Shown in pieces: positions 1 to 9,293 of a stretch of 64,000 nt of DNA. Position numbers and translations under genes: made by a program. The notes below the pieces were generated by a model that saw only the letters and a list, made by a program, of their open reading frames with translations, had not been told where the DNA came from and did no database searches. Each line of letters begins with the position of its first letter. The stretch's first letter is position 1. This DNA comes from an uncultured Polaribacter sp. (GTDB taxonomy: Bacteria; Bacteroidota; Bacteroidia; Flavobacteriales; Flavobacteriaceae), in assembly GCA_947497755.1 (NCBI GenBank), contig CANMHT010000003.1, forward strand, positions 62,001 to 126,000. The letters run 5' to 3'.

Positions 1-198
1 ATCTATTTGATGTAAAATTGGCAAACCAAAAGCTGCAGTTTTTCCTGTTCCTGTTTGTGCTAATCCAACCAAATCAGTTTTGCTATTTAATAAAACTGGA
101 ATTGTTTTTTCTTGTATATCTGTAGGTGTCTTAATGCCTAATTCTTTTAATGAGGCAATAAAATCTTTTCGTACTCCTAAATCTCTAAATGTTGACAT
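1..198 (-). CDS. DEAD-box RNA helicase, N-terminal part (cut by window start)
   Basis: Only the first 66 codons are in the window; the gene continues off the left edge. The start is the ATG at 196-198. The peptide has a Q-motif-like stretch (GIKTPTDIQEKTIPVLL) followed by motif I, AQTGTGKTAAFGLP, which binds ATP in DEAD-box RNA helicases. Such proteins unwind RNA duplexes in ribosome assembly, RNA decay or cold adaptation. The DEAD box itself and the C-terminal domain lie outside the window, so the subfamily (RhlE, CsdA and so on) cannot be told. It lies 30 bp downstream of the thioesterase gene on the same strand and may be co-transcribed with it. Confidence 0.85.
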   Translation of the reverse strand, partial: MSTFRDLGVRKDFIASLKELGIKTPTDIQEKTIPVLLNSKTDLVGLAQTGTGKTAAFGLPILHQID

Positions 199-228
199 AT
201 GCATGTATTTGAAAATGCAAATGTACGC

Positions 229-633
229 TTATTTACCTGCTTCTAACACTTTTAAAACACTTTCTGTTATTCTTGCTGGTTTTAATGTTTTTGCATGTAG
301 CATACACCAAGTAGTTGCAGCCCTTACTAATAACTGTGTTCCTTTATAAATTTCTACATGACGTACAGAAGTGACTCCTTTTGTTGCGCCTACCCAAGTT
401 TTAAAAGTTATTTTATCTCCTAATAAAGCTTGACCTTTATAATCAATTTCATGACGTGTAACTACCCAAACAAAACCTAAATCTGGACTATTTTTTGTTA
501 AATCATTCCAATGTTTGGTAGAAATGTCTTGAATCCATTGTACATATACCACGTTATTAACATGATCTAATGTATCAATTTCGTTTTCGGTAACAATATG
601 TGTATAAGTAAATATATTTTTGGGTGTATTCAT
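229..633 (-). CDS. Acyl-CoA thioesterase, hotdog (4HBT/YbgC-like) family
   Basis: About 134 residues, the usual length of a single hotdog-fold thioesterase. The N-terminal stretch, ending in LDHVNNVVYVQWIQD, matches the 4HBT/YbgC/FadM pattern with its D-x-x-N-H/N-V region around the active site. Proteins of this family hydrolyse acyl-CoA thioesters in the cytoplasm; the substrate cannot be told from sequence. The ATG at 631-633 is preferred over an upstream in-frame TTG at 648, because it gives the normal family N-terminus. It reads toward the helicase gene, 30 bp away. Confidence 0.8.
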   Translation of the reverse strand: MNTPKNIFTYTHIVTENEIDTLDHVNNVVYVQWIQDISTKHWNDLTKNSPDLGFVWVVTRHEIDYKGQALLGDKITFKTWVGATKGVTSVRHVEIYKGTQLLVRAATTWCMLHAKTLKPARITESVLKVLEAGK

Positions 634-775
634 AAGGTAAAAATACAAGAAAATCTATGATCACTAACCTTACTTAAAGAAATCTTAAAGTTTTGTGAAA
701 TGAAAATTCTTTAACATTTCTTTCGGAAAGTACTCCTAAAAATCTATGCATCTTTGAGACAACAAAACTCCCTGG

Positions 776-2116
776 ATGAATCAAATAGTAAACGAATTAG
801 GTACAGAAAAGATTAGTAAACTACTTATAAAACAAGCTGTACCTGCATCAATTGGTATTCTCGTAATGTCTTTAAACATGATAATTGACACTATTTTTGT
901 AGGTCAATGGATTGGAATTATGGCCATTGCAGCAATTACCGTTGTACTACCAATTGCTTTCTTTATTTCTTCTATTGGAATGGGTATTGGTATTGGAGGA
1001 AGCTCTATCATTTCTAGAGCTTTGGGTGCTAAAAAATTTGATAGAGCCTTTAAAACTTTTGGAAATCAAATTACCTTAACTGTTGGATTGTCAGCTTTAT
1101 TTGTTTTAATTGGCACCTATTTTTGTTTTCCTATTTTACAATTATTTGGAGCAAATGGAGATATTGTAGCTCCTGCAACTGAATATTTTCATGTTGTTTT
1201 GTATGGAGTTCCTTTTTTAGCTTTTGCTATGATGGGAAATCCTATTATGAGAGCTGTTGGACAACCTAAATTTGCAATGTATGCTATGATTATACCTGCC
1301 ATTGTAAATATTATTTTAGACATCTTATTTATCAAAGTTTTTGATTGGGGAATTTATGGTGCTGGATTAGCCACTACAATATCATACATTACTTGTGGTT
1401 TATTTGTACTAGGTTTTTTCCTTTCTTCTAAAAGTAGTTTGAGTATTCGTGTAAAAAACTTTGCTTTAGACTTTAGTATTGTTAAAGAGATTATCTCTTT
1501 AGGTGGAGTTACTATTATTAGACAAGGAACTATTAGTCTTTTAATTGTTATTTTAAATTATACCCTATTTAAATATGGTGGTGAAGTTTCCATTGCTATA
1601 TACGGTATCATTAATAGAGTTATGATGTTTGCCTTATTTCCAGTTTTAGGTGTTACACAAGGCTTTTTACCTATTGCTGGTTTTAATTATGGAGCCAATG
1701 ATGCCAAACGTGTAAAAGAAACTATTAAAACTGCCATTATATATGGTACTGGAGTTGCCTTACTCATTTTTATGGGAATAGTTTTATTTCCTAGTGATGT
1801 GGTTCGTATTTTTACAAAGAATTGTGAACTATTAGCCAAAACTCCAAATGCTTTATTAATTGCTTTCTTAGCAACTCCTGTAATTACTGCTCAACTTATT
1901 GGTTCAGCATATTTTCAAGCAGCTGGAAAAGCATGGCCTGCATTATTTTTAACCTTATTAAAACAAGGGGTTTTCTTAATTCCTTTGGTATATTTCTTAC
2001 CACAGTTTTATGGTGTTACTGGTGTATGGATGTCTTTTCCTATTGCTGATATATTAGCAACTAGTATTACCGTTTTATATTTACGTAGAGAGCTAAATAA
2101 GAACCTAATAAAATAA
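776..2116 (+). CDS. MATE family multidrug/Na+ antiporter
   Basis: 446 residues with about twelve hydrophobic segments spread over the full length, in two homologous halves, as in MATE exporters. The start region (KLLIKQAVPASIGILVMSL) and the repeat-like stretches around VGQWIGIMAIAAI and GNPIMRAVGQPKFAMYAMI are typical of MATE transporters, which export cationic drugs or metabolites across the inner membrane using Na+ or H+ gradients. It is a single gene with its own upstream region (649-775). A CATCTTTG sequence at 748-755 resembles a -7 element. The exported substrate is unknown. Confidence 0.9.
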   Translation: MNQIVNELGTEKISKLLIKQAVPASIGILVMSLNMIIDTIFVGQWIGIMAIAAITVVLPIAFFISSIGMGIGIGGSSIISRALGAKKFDRAFKTFGNQITLTVGLSALFVLIGTYFCFPILQLFGANGDIVAPATEYFHVVLYGVPFLAFAMMGNPIMRAVGQPKFAMYAMIIPAIVNIILDILFIKVFDWGIYGAGLATTISYITCGLFVLGFFLSSKSSLSIRVKNFALDFSIVKEIISLGGVTIIRQGTISLLIVILNYTLFKYGGEVSIAIYGIINRVMMFALFPVLGVTQGFLPIAGFNYGANDAKRVKETIKTAIIYGTGVALLIFMGIVLFPSDVVRIFTKNCELLAKTPNALLIAFLATPVITAQLIGSAYFQAAGKAWPALFLTLLKQGVFLIPLVYFLPQFYGVTGVWMSFPIADILATSITVLYLRRELNKNLIK

Positions 2117-2192
2117 GTTCTTTAATTATATGTTTCTTAGAAAATATCCTTAGAAGTTAATATAGCTTCTTCAAAAGAAAAGCAATGTCTTT

Positions 2193-2213
2193 TAATAAAT
2201 AAATAAATAAATA
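2193..2213. repeat. AAAT microsatellite
   Basis: A short tract of about five AAAT units lies in the 179-bp gap between the MATE gene and the alpha/beta hydrolase gene, about 80 bp before the hydrolase start. It could vary in length by slippage and alter promoter spacing. No promoter was identified next to it. Confidence 0.7.
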
Positions 2214-2295
2214 CAAGCTCGCCATTTGTTATACAGATATTTACAATAACAGTATTATCGAAATACTTTATTATTAATATTTATAAAAACAAATT

Positions 2296-3333
2296 ATGAA
2301 AAGAGCACTTTTTATTTGCTATGTATTTCTTGGTATTCTTTGCTTTACAAGCTGTCAACAAGAAACTAACACCCAAGAGATAAATTCAAGTGAATTCAAT
2401 GAAAAAACACTTAAATCTCTTCAACAACTTCACTTAAACTTATCCGATTTTATTGAGGATCCCATCAACAATTCTGCTTTAGAAAAAGCATCTAAAAGAT
2501 ATGGTAGTCATGTAATGCAAAAATCTGTTATCATTGATGGACAAAAAATTGCCTATTTAGAAACCACAGGAAAGGGGCCGAATGTTTTTATGGTTCATGG
2601 GACTACTCAATCTTCACGTGCTTTTAACAAACAGCTATATTCAATTTTAGGAAAAGTATTTCATATTGTTTCTATCGATCTAGCAGGTCATGGAAACTCA
2701 GATGATTTCACTACACCTTCTAACTATCAAATACCAGGTCATAGTGATTTACTAGTTAAAGTAGTTGAAAAATTAGGTATGCAAGAATCTGTTTTTGTAG
2801 GTTGGAGTCTTGGAGGAACAGTTATTCTAGAATCTATAGATGCTTTAAAAGATGCTACTTCTTTTCTTACTTTTGGTACTGTACCTTTAAGTATACCATT
2901 TACTCCTGCAGGATTTAAGCCTATTCCTGAATCTGGATTAGCTTTTCAAGAAAACTTATCAGCAATAGAAAAAGAAAAGTTAATAAAAACACTTTTTAAA
3001 CCAAATGCCAATAATATTCCTGAGTTTTTCTATACAAACTTGGATAGACAAGATGCATTTGCAAGAGTCTTTTTAGGAGTTTCTATTGGAACAACTAATT
3101 ACAAAAACCAAACCAAAGCAATTAGTGAGTTAACCAAACCATTGGCGATCTTTTCTGGTACAGAAGATCAAACTGTAAATGTAGAATACTTAAAGTCTTT
3201 AGATGCTCCTAGTTTATGGTATAATCAAGTAATCGAAATTCCAAATGCAGGACATTCTCCACAATGGGAAAACCCATTTCATTTTAATGTCTTATTAGCA
3301 GCATTTATTATTGATAGCTATTATTTTAACTAA
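2296..3333 (+). CDS. Alpha/beta hydrolase lipoprotein
   Basis: 345 residues. A signal peptide ends in a lipobox (GILCFTSC, Cys about residue 20), so the protein is predicted to be a membrane-anchored lipoprotein facing the periplasm or surface. The alpha/beta hydrolase fold begins near residue 78. The oxyanion region is VHGTTQSSRAF, the nucleophile elbow is GWSLGG (Ser about 172), the acid is probably the Asp in SGTEDQTVN, and the catalytic His is in NAGHSPQWENP. It probably cleaves an ester or similar bond; the substrate is unknown. It stands alone, followed on the same side by the cassette-like element at 3342. Confidence 0.85.
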   Translation: MKRALFICYVFLGILCFTSCQQETNTQEINSSEFNEKTLKSLQQLHLNLSDFIEDPINNSALEKASKRYGSHVMQKSVIIDGQKIAYLETTGKGPNVFMVHGTTQSSRAFNKQLYSILGKVFHIVSIDLAGHGNSDDFTTPSNYQIPGHSDLLVKVVEKLGMQESVFVGWSLGGTVILESIDALKDATSFLTFGTVPLSIPFTPAGFKPIPESGLAFQENLSAIEKEKLIKTLFKPNANNIPEFFYTNLDRQDAFARVFLGVSIGTTNYKNQTKAISELTKPLAIFSGTEDQTVNVEYLKSLDAPSLWYNQVIEIPNAGHSPQWENPFHFNVLLAAFIIDSYYFN

Positions 3334-3341
3334 AAAATTAA

Positions 3342-3480
3342 ACAACGATAACGGTCTAGTATAACCGCTGGTTACGGGTTAAATTAGCGATTATTTTCGA
3401 TTAGTCACTGATGTCAGCAATTCCGAGTGGATTCGGACGTAGTCGAATCCGCCGTAATTGCCGTTATACATTGTTGTGCA
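3342..3480. repeat. attC-like / intergenic cassette element
   Basis: A 139-bp element that is visibly richer in G+C than its surroundings. Its ends are imperfect inverted repeats: ACAACGATAACGG (3342-3354) pairs with CCGTTATACATTGTTGT (3461-3477), with a few unpaired bases. It contains an internal 7-bp hairpin, GGATTCG (3429-3435) / CGAATCC (3444-3450). It starts inside the last codons of the unknown gene on the minus strand, whose C-terminus (MHNNV) and stop are written within the right arm. Fold-back arms with extrahelical bases directly after a single gene resemble integron attC sites. No integrase is visible, so the assignment is an inference. Confidence 0.5.
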
Positions 3481-3946
3481 TAGTATTTTTTATTTCCTCA
3501 ATTTCAGATTCAATTTCCGCATAGTTTATAAATCCGTTTTGAGTGGTTGTCTTTTTTACAGTCTTTTTCCAAAATGGATAAGCCCAAGTCAACGCAGTTC
3601 CATAATTTTCCCAATTCCCATTTTCATTCTCAAATTCATATTCATTTCGGTAAGCAAATTTCCCTTTGTAGAAATCAATTCTCCGTTTTTTACAAGTCAA
3701 AAATCGCAGGAATTCGTTAAACCCTTTATTCAGGTCATCATATTTTGGGTCATAATGTAAATGACTAATTCCATATCCAACTGTCAATTGTCCGCTTTCG
3801 TCTAGTTCAATCCAAATTGACGATTCGTTTTCATTTTCAGAATCCAAAGTCAGATGAGTTCCATTTTCAAATTCAGAAACTCTTTCCGAAAATTGGGTTT
3901 TCAGAAGTTCCTTTATTTTACTAAATGTCAATTGGTGATTCTTCAT
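3464..3946 (-). CDS. Hypothetical protein in a cassette-like insertion
   Basis: 160 residues from the ATG at 3944-3946. A longer reading to 4000 would run into the flanking GTTGT boundary and has no better start. The protein is soluble, has no signal peptide, and is rich in Glu/Asn/aromatic residues; the middle contains IWIELDESGQLTVGYG and a basic CKKRRIDFYKGKF stretch. I do not recognise the family. Its last codons (MHNNV-stop) are encoded by the fold-back element at 3342-3480. GTTGT occurs just upstream of the start (read on the minus strand) and again at the far end of the element, as expected if gene plus element moved as one unit. Confidence 0.65.
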   Translation of the reverse strand: MKNHQLTFSKIKELLKTQFSERVSEFENGTHLTLDSENENESSIWIELDESGQLTVGYGISHLHYDPKYDDLNKGFNEFLRFLTCKKRRIDFYKGKFAYRNEYEFENENGNWENYGTALTWAYPFWKKTVKKTTTQNGFINYAEIESEIEEIKNTMHNNV

Positions 3947-4022
3947 TTTTATATTATACACAACTGCTTGTAATATGAAGTTTCTTTTTTCATATTGCAA
4001 GTAGTTTCTTTTTATTAAAAAA

Positions 4023-4694
4023 TTAAATCAGTGATTCTCCATTTAAATTGGTAGTTAACACATCTGAAAATAAATTGAAAAATGGACGTAATGCTTTAAA
4101 GGAACTGTCTATTTCTTGTAAAAAATCATCGGATAGTACTTGTTCATCACTAAATCTTCTTACAGCAATAAAGCCTTTTTTACGCAATAAATCTACATCT
4201 GGATGCGCTTTGTCAAAACCTCTTGGTGCCGATTTTAATTCTTCGCCTTCAAATACACCTCCAAAATGTTTTACAAAAGTAGGGTCGCTTAAAATATCTC
4301 TAAACTCTGTAGCATCCAATTCTATTTCTTTTCGAATTCTATGTAAATCTTCTTTCTCAGGTTGCCAGAAACCTCCGCCTAATAAAGTGTCTCCAGGTTT
4401 AATTTGTAAAAAATAACCACCTCTTAAATGCTTTCCTAATCTAGAAAAAGAAACAGCAAAACGCGGGTTATACGGAGTTTTATCTTTAGAAAAACGTACA
4501 TCTCTATAAATTCTATACACTTTCATTTTTTCAATTTCATCATGCTGTTCTAAATTATTTCTCATTTGAGTAAAAACCTCTTTTACATCATTTTGAATCT
4601 CTGTGAATTTAGGTTTATGTTCAGTAAACCATTCTCGATTATTGTTGTTATTTAAGTCTGATAAAAATTGAAAAGCCGATTTTTCGAATTGCAT
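4023..4694 (-). CDS. DUF2461 domain protein
   Basis: 223 residues, full length for the DUF2461 (TIGR02453) family. The typical opening, FLSDLNNNNNREWF, is followed by the conserved KVYRIYRDVRFSKDKTPY region and GGYFLQIKPGDTLLGGGFW. It is predicted to be cytoplasmic, with no membrane segment. The function of this family is not established. It stands alone on the minus strand between the cassette-like gene and the divergent DUF1853 gene. Confidence 0.88.
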   Translation of the reverse strand: MQFEKSAFQFLSDLNNNNNREWFTEHKPKFTEIQNDVKEVFTQMRNNLEQHDEIEKMKVYRIYRDVRFSKDKTPYNPRFAVSFSRLGKHLRGGYFLQIKPGDTLLGGGFWQPEKEDLHRIRKEIELDATEFRDILSDPTFVKHFGGVFEGEELKSAPRGFDKAHPDVDLLRKKGFIAVRRFSDEQVLSDDFLQEIDSSFKALRPFFNLFSDVLTTNLNGESLI

Positions 4695-4845
4695 ATTTAG
4701 AATGTATTAAAGTAGGTCTAAGATAGACAAACTTTCTAAATGCCAACTTAATTTTAACTAAAAAATAGTTACTTATCATTAGCACTTCTTTCTTTTAATC
4801 ATAAATTTTTACTATCATAATTTATTGTTATTTTCGTCAAAATTG

Positions 4846-5655
4846 ATGTCAGACAACAACAAAAACATACAACAACAATACGAAGGTTTTTTAAGTACGC
4901 CTCTACTTTGGAGCGGTGCATTTTATGGATTGCATCAATTAGAATTACCTTCAATTGCTACAGCAATTTTTGAAGGAAAACTCTCTAAAAATCCACGGTT
5001 AGGAAAACGTGTCGAGTCATTTGTAGTAGCTTATTTACAGCTCTTTAATGATATCAGTATCCTACAAGAAAATATCCAAATACAAAAAAATAAAATAACC
5101 ATTGGAGAAATAGATCTAATTCTTTTACAGCAACTTACAAACATTCATCTAGAGATTATCTTTAAGTTTTATTTATACGATGATACTGTGGGTTCTTCTG
5201 AATTGGAACACTGGATTGGACCAAACAGAAACGATTCTTTGATTCAGAAAATAGAAAAATTAAGCACCAAACAATTGCCTTTATTGTATAAAGAAGAAAC
5301 ACAAAAATTTATCCATACAGACGTTTATAAAATGCTTCAAAAAGTGTTTTTTAAAGCTCAATTATTTATACCACTTTCAAAGTCAAAAATAGTATTTGAA
5401 CAATTAAACTCTTCTTGTGTTTGTGGTTTTTATATCTATCAACATGAATTGAAACAGTTTAAAGATTCCAAGTTTTTTATTCCTCAAAAAATGGATTGGT
5501 TGCTCAATCCTCATAAAAATGTAACTTGGCTTTCTTATGATGCCTTTAAAGAAAAAACAACGCTTCTTCTACTTACTAAAAAATCTCCACTCTGTTGGAT
5601 TAAACAACCGAATGGAGAAATTTCTAAGTTCTTTTTAGTTTGGTGGGAAGCCTAA
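4846..5655 (+). CDS. DUF1853 family protein
   Basis: About 269 residues from the ATG at 4846; an in-frame TTG at 4825 is less likely because it adds a short tail not seen in relatives. The N-terminal block (FLSTPLLWSG, then LGKRVESFVVAYLQ) and the central GEIDLILLQ and HLEIIFKFYLY motifs fit DUF1853. The G-E-I-D and E-I-x-F-K-x-Y elements resemble a nuclease-like core (the PD-(D/E)xK pattern), but that is inference. Function unknown. It ends one base before the convergent creD gene. Confidence 0.75.
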   Translation: MSDNNKNIQQQYEGFLSTPLLWSGAFYGLHQLELPSIATAIFEGKLSKNPRLGKRVESFVVAYLQLFNDISILQENIQIQKNKITIGEIDLILLQQLTNIHLEIIFKFYLYDDTVGSSELEHWIGPNRNDSLIQKIEKLSTKQLPLLYKEETQKFIHTDVYKMLQKVFFKAQLFIPLSKSKIVFEQLNSSCVCGFYIYQHELKQFKDSKFFIPQKMDWLLNPHKNVTWLSYDAFKEKTTLLLLTKKSPLCWIKQPNGEISKFFLVWWEA

Positions 5656-5656
5656 T

Positions 5657-7018
5657 TTAATTATTTGACCAATCTATTTTTCTAGACAAATACATGACAC
5701 TCGCTAGAATGATAAACAATCCAATGCTTCCTACTAATAAGGCATAGCTTTCTAATTGAATGATAACAAATATAAATGCATACAAAGCTGACAATGCTAA
5801 ACCAACAAACCACATAAAGCGCTTGTCTTTTAAAATACTTTTAGCATAAAGTGTTATTAAACTAATTACCGAAACACTAGCAATCGCATATGCTTTTAGA
5901 AAATTACTATGTTCCGATATAGAAACCAATAAGGTATAAAACATTAATAATGCAAGTCCAATCATTAAATATTGAAAAGGATGCATATCTACTTTACTCA
6001 TCGTCTGAATTAAGAAGAAGATTAAAAAGGTTAAACAAATTACTAAGAATCCATATTTTGCAGATCGTTCACTCTTTTGATATTCATCTACAGGTATTTT
6101 AAAATTTACACCAAAGTCAAATTCATTTAAGTTAGGCAAAACTCCAAAATGTTGTTGAGGAAAAGGTCTATTTACATCTAAAATTTGCCATTTAGCATCA
6201 AAACCATCTTCTCTAATTTTATCTGGGTTATACGGTAAAAATTCTCCCATAAAATTAGCTGTTTTCCAATTAGAAGTTATCTGTGCAGTAGTTTCTTTAC
6301 CAATTGGTATAAATCGAATTTCTTTACTTCCTCTAACGCCAAACTCTAAAGCAAATGGAATTGATTTAGTAAGTAATCCTTTATTTTTTATTGGAATAAT
6401 CTTGCTTTCTAAAGTATAATAACCATAATCACTATAATGATCATTTGAGCTTACTGAAGATAAATCATACTTTTCATTGTTTATATCTACAGAAAGTATA
6501 CTACTTACCCCTTTTACATTGGTTGTTTTTAAAAGGATTTTACTTTTATTCCATAAAATATTCTTTTCATCTATTTCTTGTTGACTAAAATCCAAAGAAT
6601 CAAATGTTCCGTTAATTGCTATTGAACTATTATATACAGCTGTGGTATAAATTCCTCGCTTTTTTTCTTCTGGGTTTATTGATGAGTTAATTTTTAATTT
6701 ATCAGGAAAAAAATATGCATAGTTAATATGTTCAATCATTTCTGATGTTACTTTTTTTGTTAACTGATCAGTAATCATCTTCTCAGAGTACACTTTGTAA
6801 GGTACTTTTAAAATCGGTCCATAAAGAGACACTTCATTTCCCCATTGCTTACTTATTTCATCTACTACTGTTTCTTGCCTTAAAGAACGCTCTTTAATTA
6901 AATCTTCTATGTAAACAAGTGGAATAATTAATAAGACACTTAAAAAGCCAATCATCATCATTCTGGCTGTTGGAGATGTTTTTATCCATACTAAAAATTT
7001 GTTTGGTTGCTGTTCCAT
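5657..7018 (-). CDS. creD: Inner membrane protein CreD
   Basis: 453 residues with one N-terminal membrane segment (about residues 20-38), a large periplasmic domain, and five or so C-terminal helices (about 320-445). This layout and motifs such as ETVVDEISKQWG, GPILKVPYK and RPFPQQHFG are those of the CreD cell-envelope integrity family. In Enterobacteria it is controlled by CreBC and linked to envelope stress and beta-lactam response; no creBC genes are nearby here, so its control may differ. It is a single gene converging on the DUF1853 gene. Confidence 0.88.
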   Translation of the reverse strand: MEQQPNKFLVWIKTSPTARMMMIGFLSVLLIIPLVYIEDLIKERSLRQETVVDEISKQWGNEVSLYGPILKVPYKVYSEKMITDQLTKKVTSEMIEHINYAYFFPDKLKINSSINPEEKKRGIYTTAVYNSSIAINGTFDSLDFSQQEIDEKNILWNKSKILLKTTNVKGVSSILSVDINNEKYDLSSVSSNDHYSDYGYYTLESKIIPIKNKGLLTKSIPFALEFGVRGSKEIRFIPIGKETTAQITSNWKTANFMGEFLPYNPDKIREDGFDAKWQILDVNRPFPQQHFGVLPNLNEFDFGVNFKIPVDEYQKSERSAKYGFLVICLTFLIFFLIQTMSKVDMHPFQYLMIGLALLMFYTLLVSISEHSNFLKAYAIASVSVISLITLYAKSILKDKRFMWFVGLALSALYAFIFVIIQLESYALLVGSIGLFIILASVMYLSRKIDWSNN

Positions 7019-7116
7019 TTTACTAATGTTTAAAGTTTATAATACCTTAAAATTAGTGCGACCTTAATTTAACAAACTGGTTAAATTAGAATTCGTATCT
7101 GCTTATTTAGAATTCG

Positions 7117-7716
7117 TTATTTTTCTCTACTTTTTAATACGTTTACAACATCTTTTAACTCAAAGCCTTTTGCTTGTAATAAAAGTAAATAATGAAATAG
7201 TAAATCGGCGCTTTCATTTAAAAACAGCTCGTCATTTTCATCTTTTGCTTCTATAATCACTTCCACTGCTTCTTCTCCAACCTTTTGAGCTACTTTATTA
7301 ACACCTTTTGCAAATAGTGATGCCACATAAGAAGATGTTGCATTGGCATTGCTAATACGATCTTTAATTACAGATTCTAGATTTGAAAGAAAACCATAAT
7401 TCTCTGTATTTTCTCTATTCCAGCAGGTATCTGTTCCTTTATGACAAGTAGGTCCGTTTGGTTTAACTTGAATTAACAAAGTATCTTGATCACAATCTAA
7501 TTCTATAGCTACTAATTGCAAGGTATTTCCGCTTTCTTCTCCTTTGGTCCAAAGTCTATTTTTACTTCTAGAAAAAAAAGTTACTAATTGAGTTTCTTGG
7601 GTTTTATTAAAAGCTTCCTGATTCATATATCCTAACATTAATACATTTTTTGTAGTAATATCTTGAATAATTGCTGGAACTAATCCGTCGTTATTTTTAT
7701 CAAAATTGATAGTCAT
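7117..7716 (-). CDS. hisIE: Phosphoribosyl-AMP cyclohydrolase / phosphoribosyl-ATP pyrophosphatase
   Basis: 199 residues, bifunctional. The N-terminal HisI domain (about 1-105) has the metal-binding cysteines in LDCDQDTLL and GPTCHKGTDTCW. The C-terminal HisE domain (about 110-199) has the GEEAVEVIIEAKDEN motif. The protein removes pyrophosphate from phosphoribosyl-ATP and then opens the purine ring, the second and third steps of histidine synthesis. It is the last gene of the his operon, 27 bp after hisF. Confidence 0.95.
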   Translation of the reverse strand: MTINFDKNNDGLVPAIIQDITTKNVLMLGYMNQEAFNKTQETQLVTFFSRSKNRLWTKGEESGNTLQLVAIELDCDQDTLLIQVKPNGPTCHKGTDTCWNRENTENYGFLSNLESVIKDRISNANATSSYVASLFAKGVNKVAQKVGEEAVEVIIEAKDENDELFLNESADLLFHYLLLLQAKGFELKDVVNVLKSREK

Positions 7717-7743
7717 TTTTGTGCTATTTTTATACTAATTACA

Positions 7744-8499
7744 TTACAATCGAACGGCAATATTTTTCTTTTGTAATTCTTTTTTTAAGGTGTTTATTTC
7801 TATTTCTTTAAAGTGAAAAACACTTGCCGCTAAGGCGGCATCTGCTTTTCCTTTTGTAAAAGCTTCGGTGAAATCTTGTATTGCTCCTGCTCCTCCAGAA
7901 GCAATAATTGGAATATTTACTAATGATGATAAGGTTGCTAATGCTTCGTTTGCAAATCCTTTTTTAACACCATCGTTCTCCATAGAAGTGAATAAAATTT
8001 CTCCTGCTCCGCGCTTTTCTACTTCTCTTGCCCAATCAAATAGATTTATTTCTGTGGCAACTTTACCTCCTACTAAATGTACTTTCCAAATACCATCAAT
8101 ACGTTTAGCATCTATGGCTACAGTAATACATTGACTACCAAACTTATTTGCTAATTCATTAATTAATGATGGATTTTTTACTGCTGATGAGTTCACAGAA
8201 ACCTTATCTGCTCCTGCATTTAAAAGTATAGAAACATCATCTACAGAAGATATTCCGCCACCAACAGTAAAAGGAATATTTACTTGTTCTGCTACTTTTA
8301 AAACCAAGTTCACTAAGGTTTTACGTCTTTCTTCTGTGGCAGAAATATCTAGAAACACCAATTCATCTGCGCCATTCTCTGCATAAAATTTTGCCAATAC
8401 TACTGGATCTCCAGCATCTCTTAGATTGACAAAATTTACACCTTTTACTGTTCTCCCGTTTTTAATATCCAAACAAGGAATAATTCTTTTTGTAAACAT
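7744..8499 (-). CDS. hisF: Imidazole glycerol phosphate synthase, cyclase subunit
   Basis: 251 residues, a TIM barrel with the conserved start [17 protein letters not shown] and the two catalytic aspartates in PCLDI (about D11) and AIDAKR (about D130). It works with HisH: ammonia made by HisH is channelled through the barrel and used to form imidazole glycerol phosphate and AICAR. The gene lies 64 bp after hisA, the largest gap within the operon. Confidence 0.96.
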   Translation of the reverse strand: MFTKRIIPCLDIKNGRTVKGVNFVNLRDAGDPVVLAKFYAENGADELVFLDISATEERRKTLVNLVLKVAEQVNIPFTVGGGISSVDDVSILLNAGADKVSVNSSAVKNPSLINELANKFGSQCITVAIDAKRIDGIWKVHLVGGKVATEINLFDWAREVEKRGAGEILFTSMENDGVKKGFANEALATLSSLVNIPIIASGGAGAIQDFTEAFTKGKADAALAASVFHFKEIEINTLKKELQKKNIAVRL

Positions 8500-8563
8500 A
8501 GTTCTTCTTTATTATCATTTTGAGTCCTATTAAAAAAGCTTATTAGCTATACTCACAATGATC

Positions 8564-9292
8564 TTATTTTTTGATAATAAAATTTTCTAATTCTTTTAAG
8601 CTAATACGTTGCTCATAAATTGCTTTTCCAATAATGACTCCTTCACACCCTAATGCTGCTAGTTTTGGTAATTCTTGAAAGGTTGAAATTCCACCAGAAG
8701 CAATCAATTTTAAAGACGATTCTGTTTCATTTAGTATACTTTCATACAAATCAAATGAAGGGCCTGCTAACATTCCGTCTTTGGAAATATCTGTAGAAAT
8801 CACATAGCTAATTCCTTCTTTTTGATAGTTTTTTATAAAAGGAATAATGTCTTGATTGCTCTCTTTTAACCATCCATTAATAGCAATTTTACCTTTATTA
8901 GCATCAGCTCCTAAAATAATTTTGTCAGGACCATAAGTTGCCAACCATTCTTTAAAAAGTATTGGATTGTTAACGGCAATACTTCCTCCTGTAATTTGAT
9001 TGGCTCCAGAATTAAAGGCTATTTTAATATCTTCATCTGACTTTATTCCGCCTCCAAAATCTATTTGTAAATTGGTTTTTGAAGCAATGGTTTCCAGGAT
9101 GTTATAGTTGATGATTTGTTTGCTTTTTGCTCCATCCAAATCTACCAAGTGTACATATTCTATTCCCGCTTGTTCAAATGCTTTGGCTACCTCTAATGGA
9201 TTTTCATTGTATATTTTTTGCGTACTATAATCTCCTTTTGAAAGGCGTACACATTTTCCTTCGATAATATCTATTGCTGGTATAATTCTCAT
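8564..9292 (-). CDS. hisA: ProFAR isomerase
   Basis: 242 residues from the ATG at 9290-9292 ([12 protein letters not shown]), the usual N-terminus. Another start 12 bases upstream would overlap hisH. It is a TIM barrel with catalytic Asp in PAIDI and a second in STDISKDG, plus phosphate-binding GGGI and SGGIS loops. It converts the N'-formimino ribonucleotide to its ribulose form, the step before HisF/HisH. One base separates its start from the hisH stop, so translation is probably coupled. Confidence 0.95.
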   Translation of the reverse strand: MRIIPAIDIIEGKCVRLSKGDYSTQKIYNENPLEVAKAFEQAGIEYVHLVDLDGAKSKQIINYNILETIASKTNLQIDFGGGIKSDEDIKIAFNSGANQITGGSIAVNNPILFKEWLATYGPDKIILGADANKGKIAINGWLKESNQDIIPFIKNYQKEGISYVISTDISKDGMLAGPSFDLYESILNETESSLKLIASGGISTFQELPKLAALGCEGVIIGKAIYEQRISLKELENFIIKK

Positions 9293-9293
9293 G

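Noticed and set aside
3458..3760. Open frame of 100 codons on the plus strand
   Set aside because: It lies opposite the cassette-like gene and inside the fold-back element; composition is that of a reverse-strand shadow.
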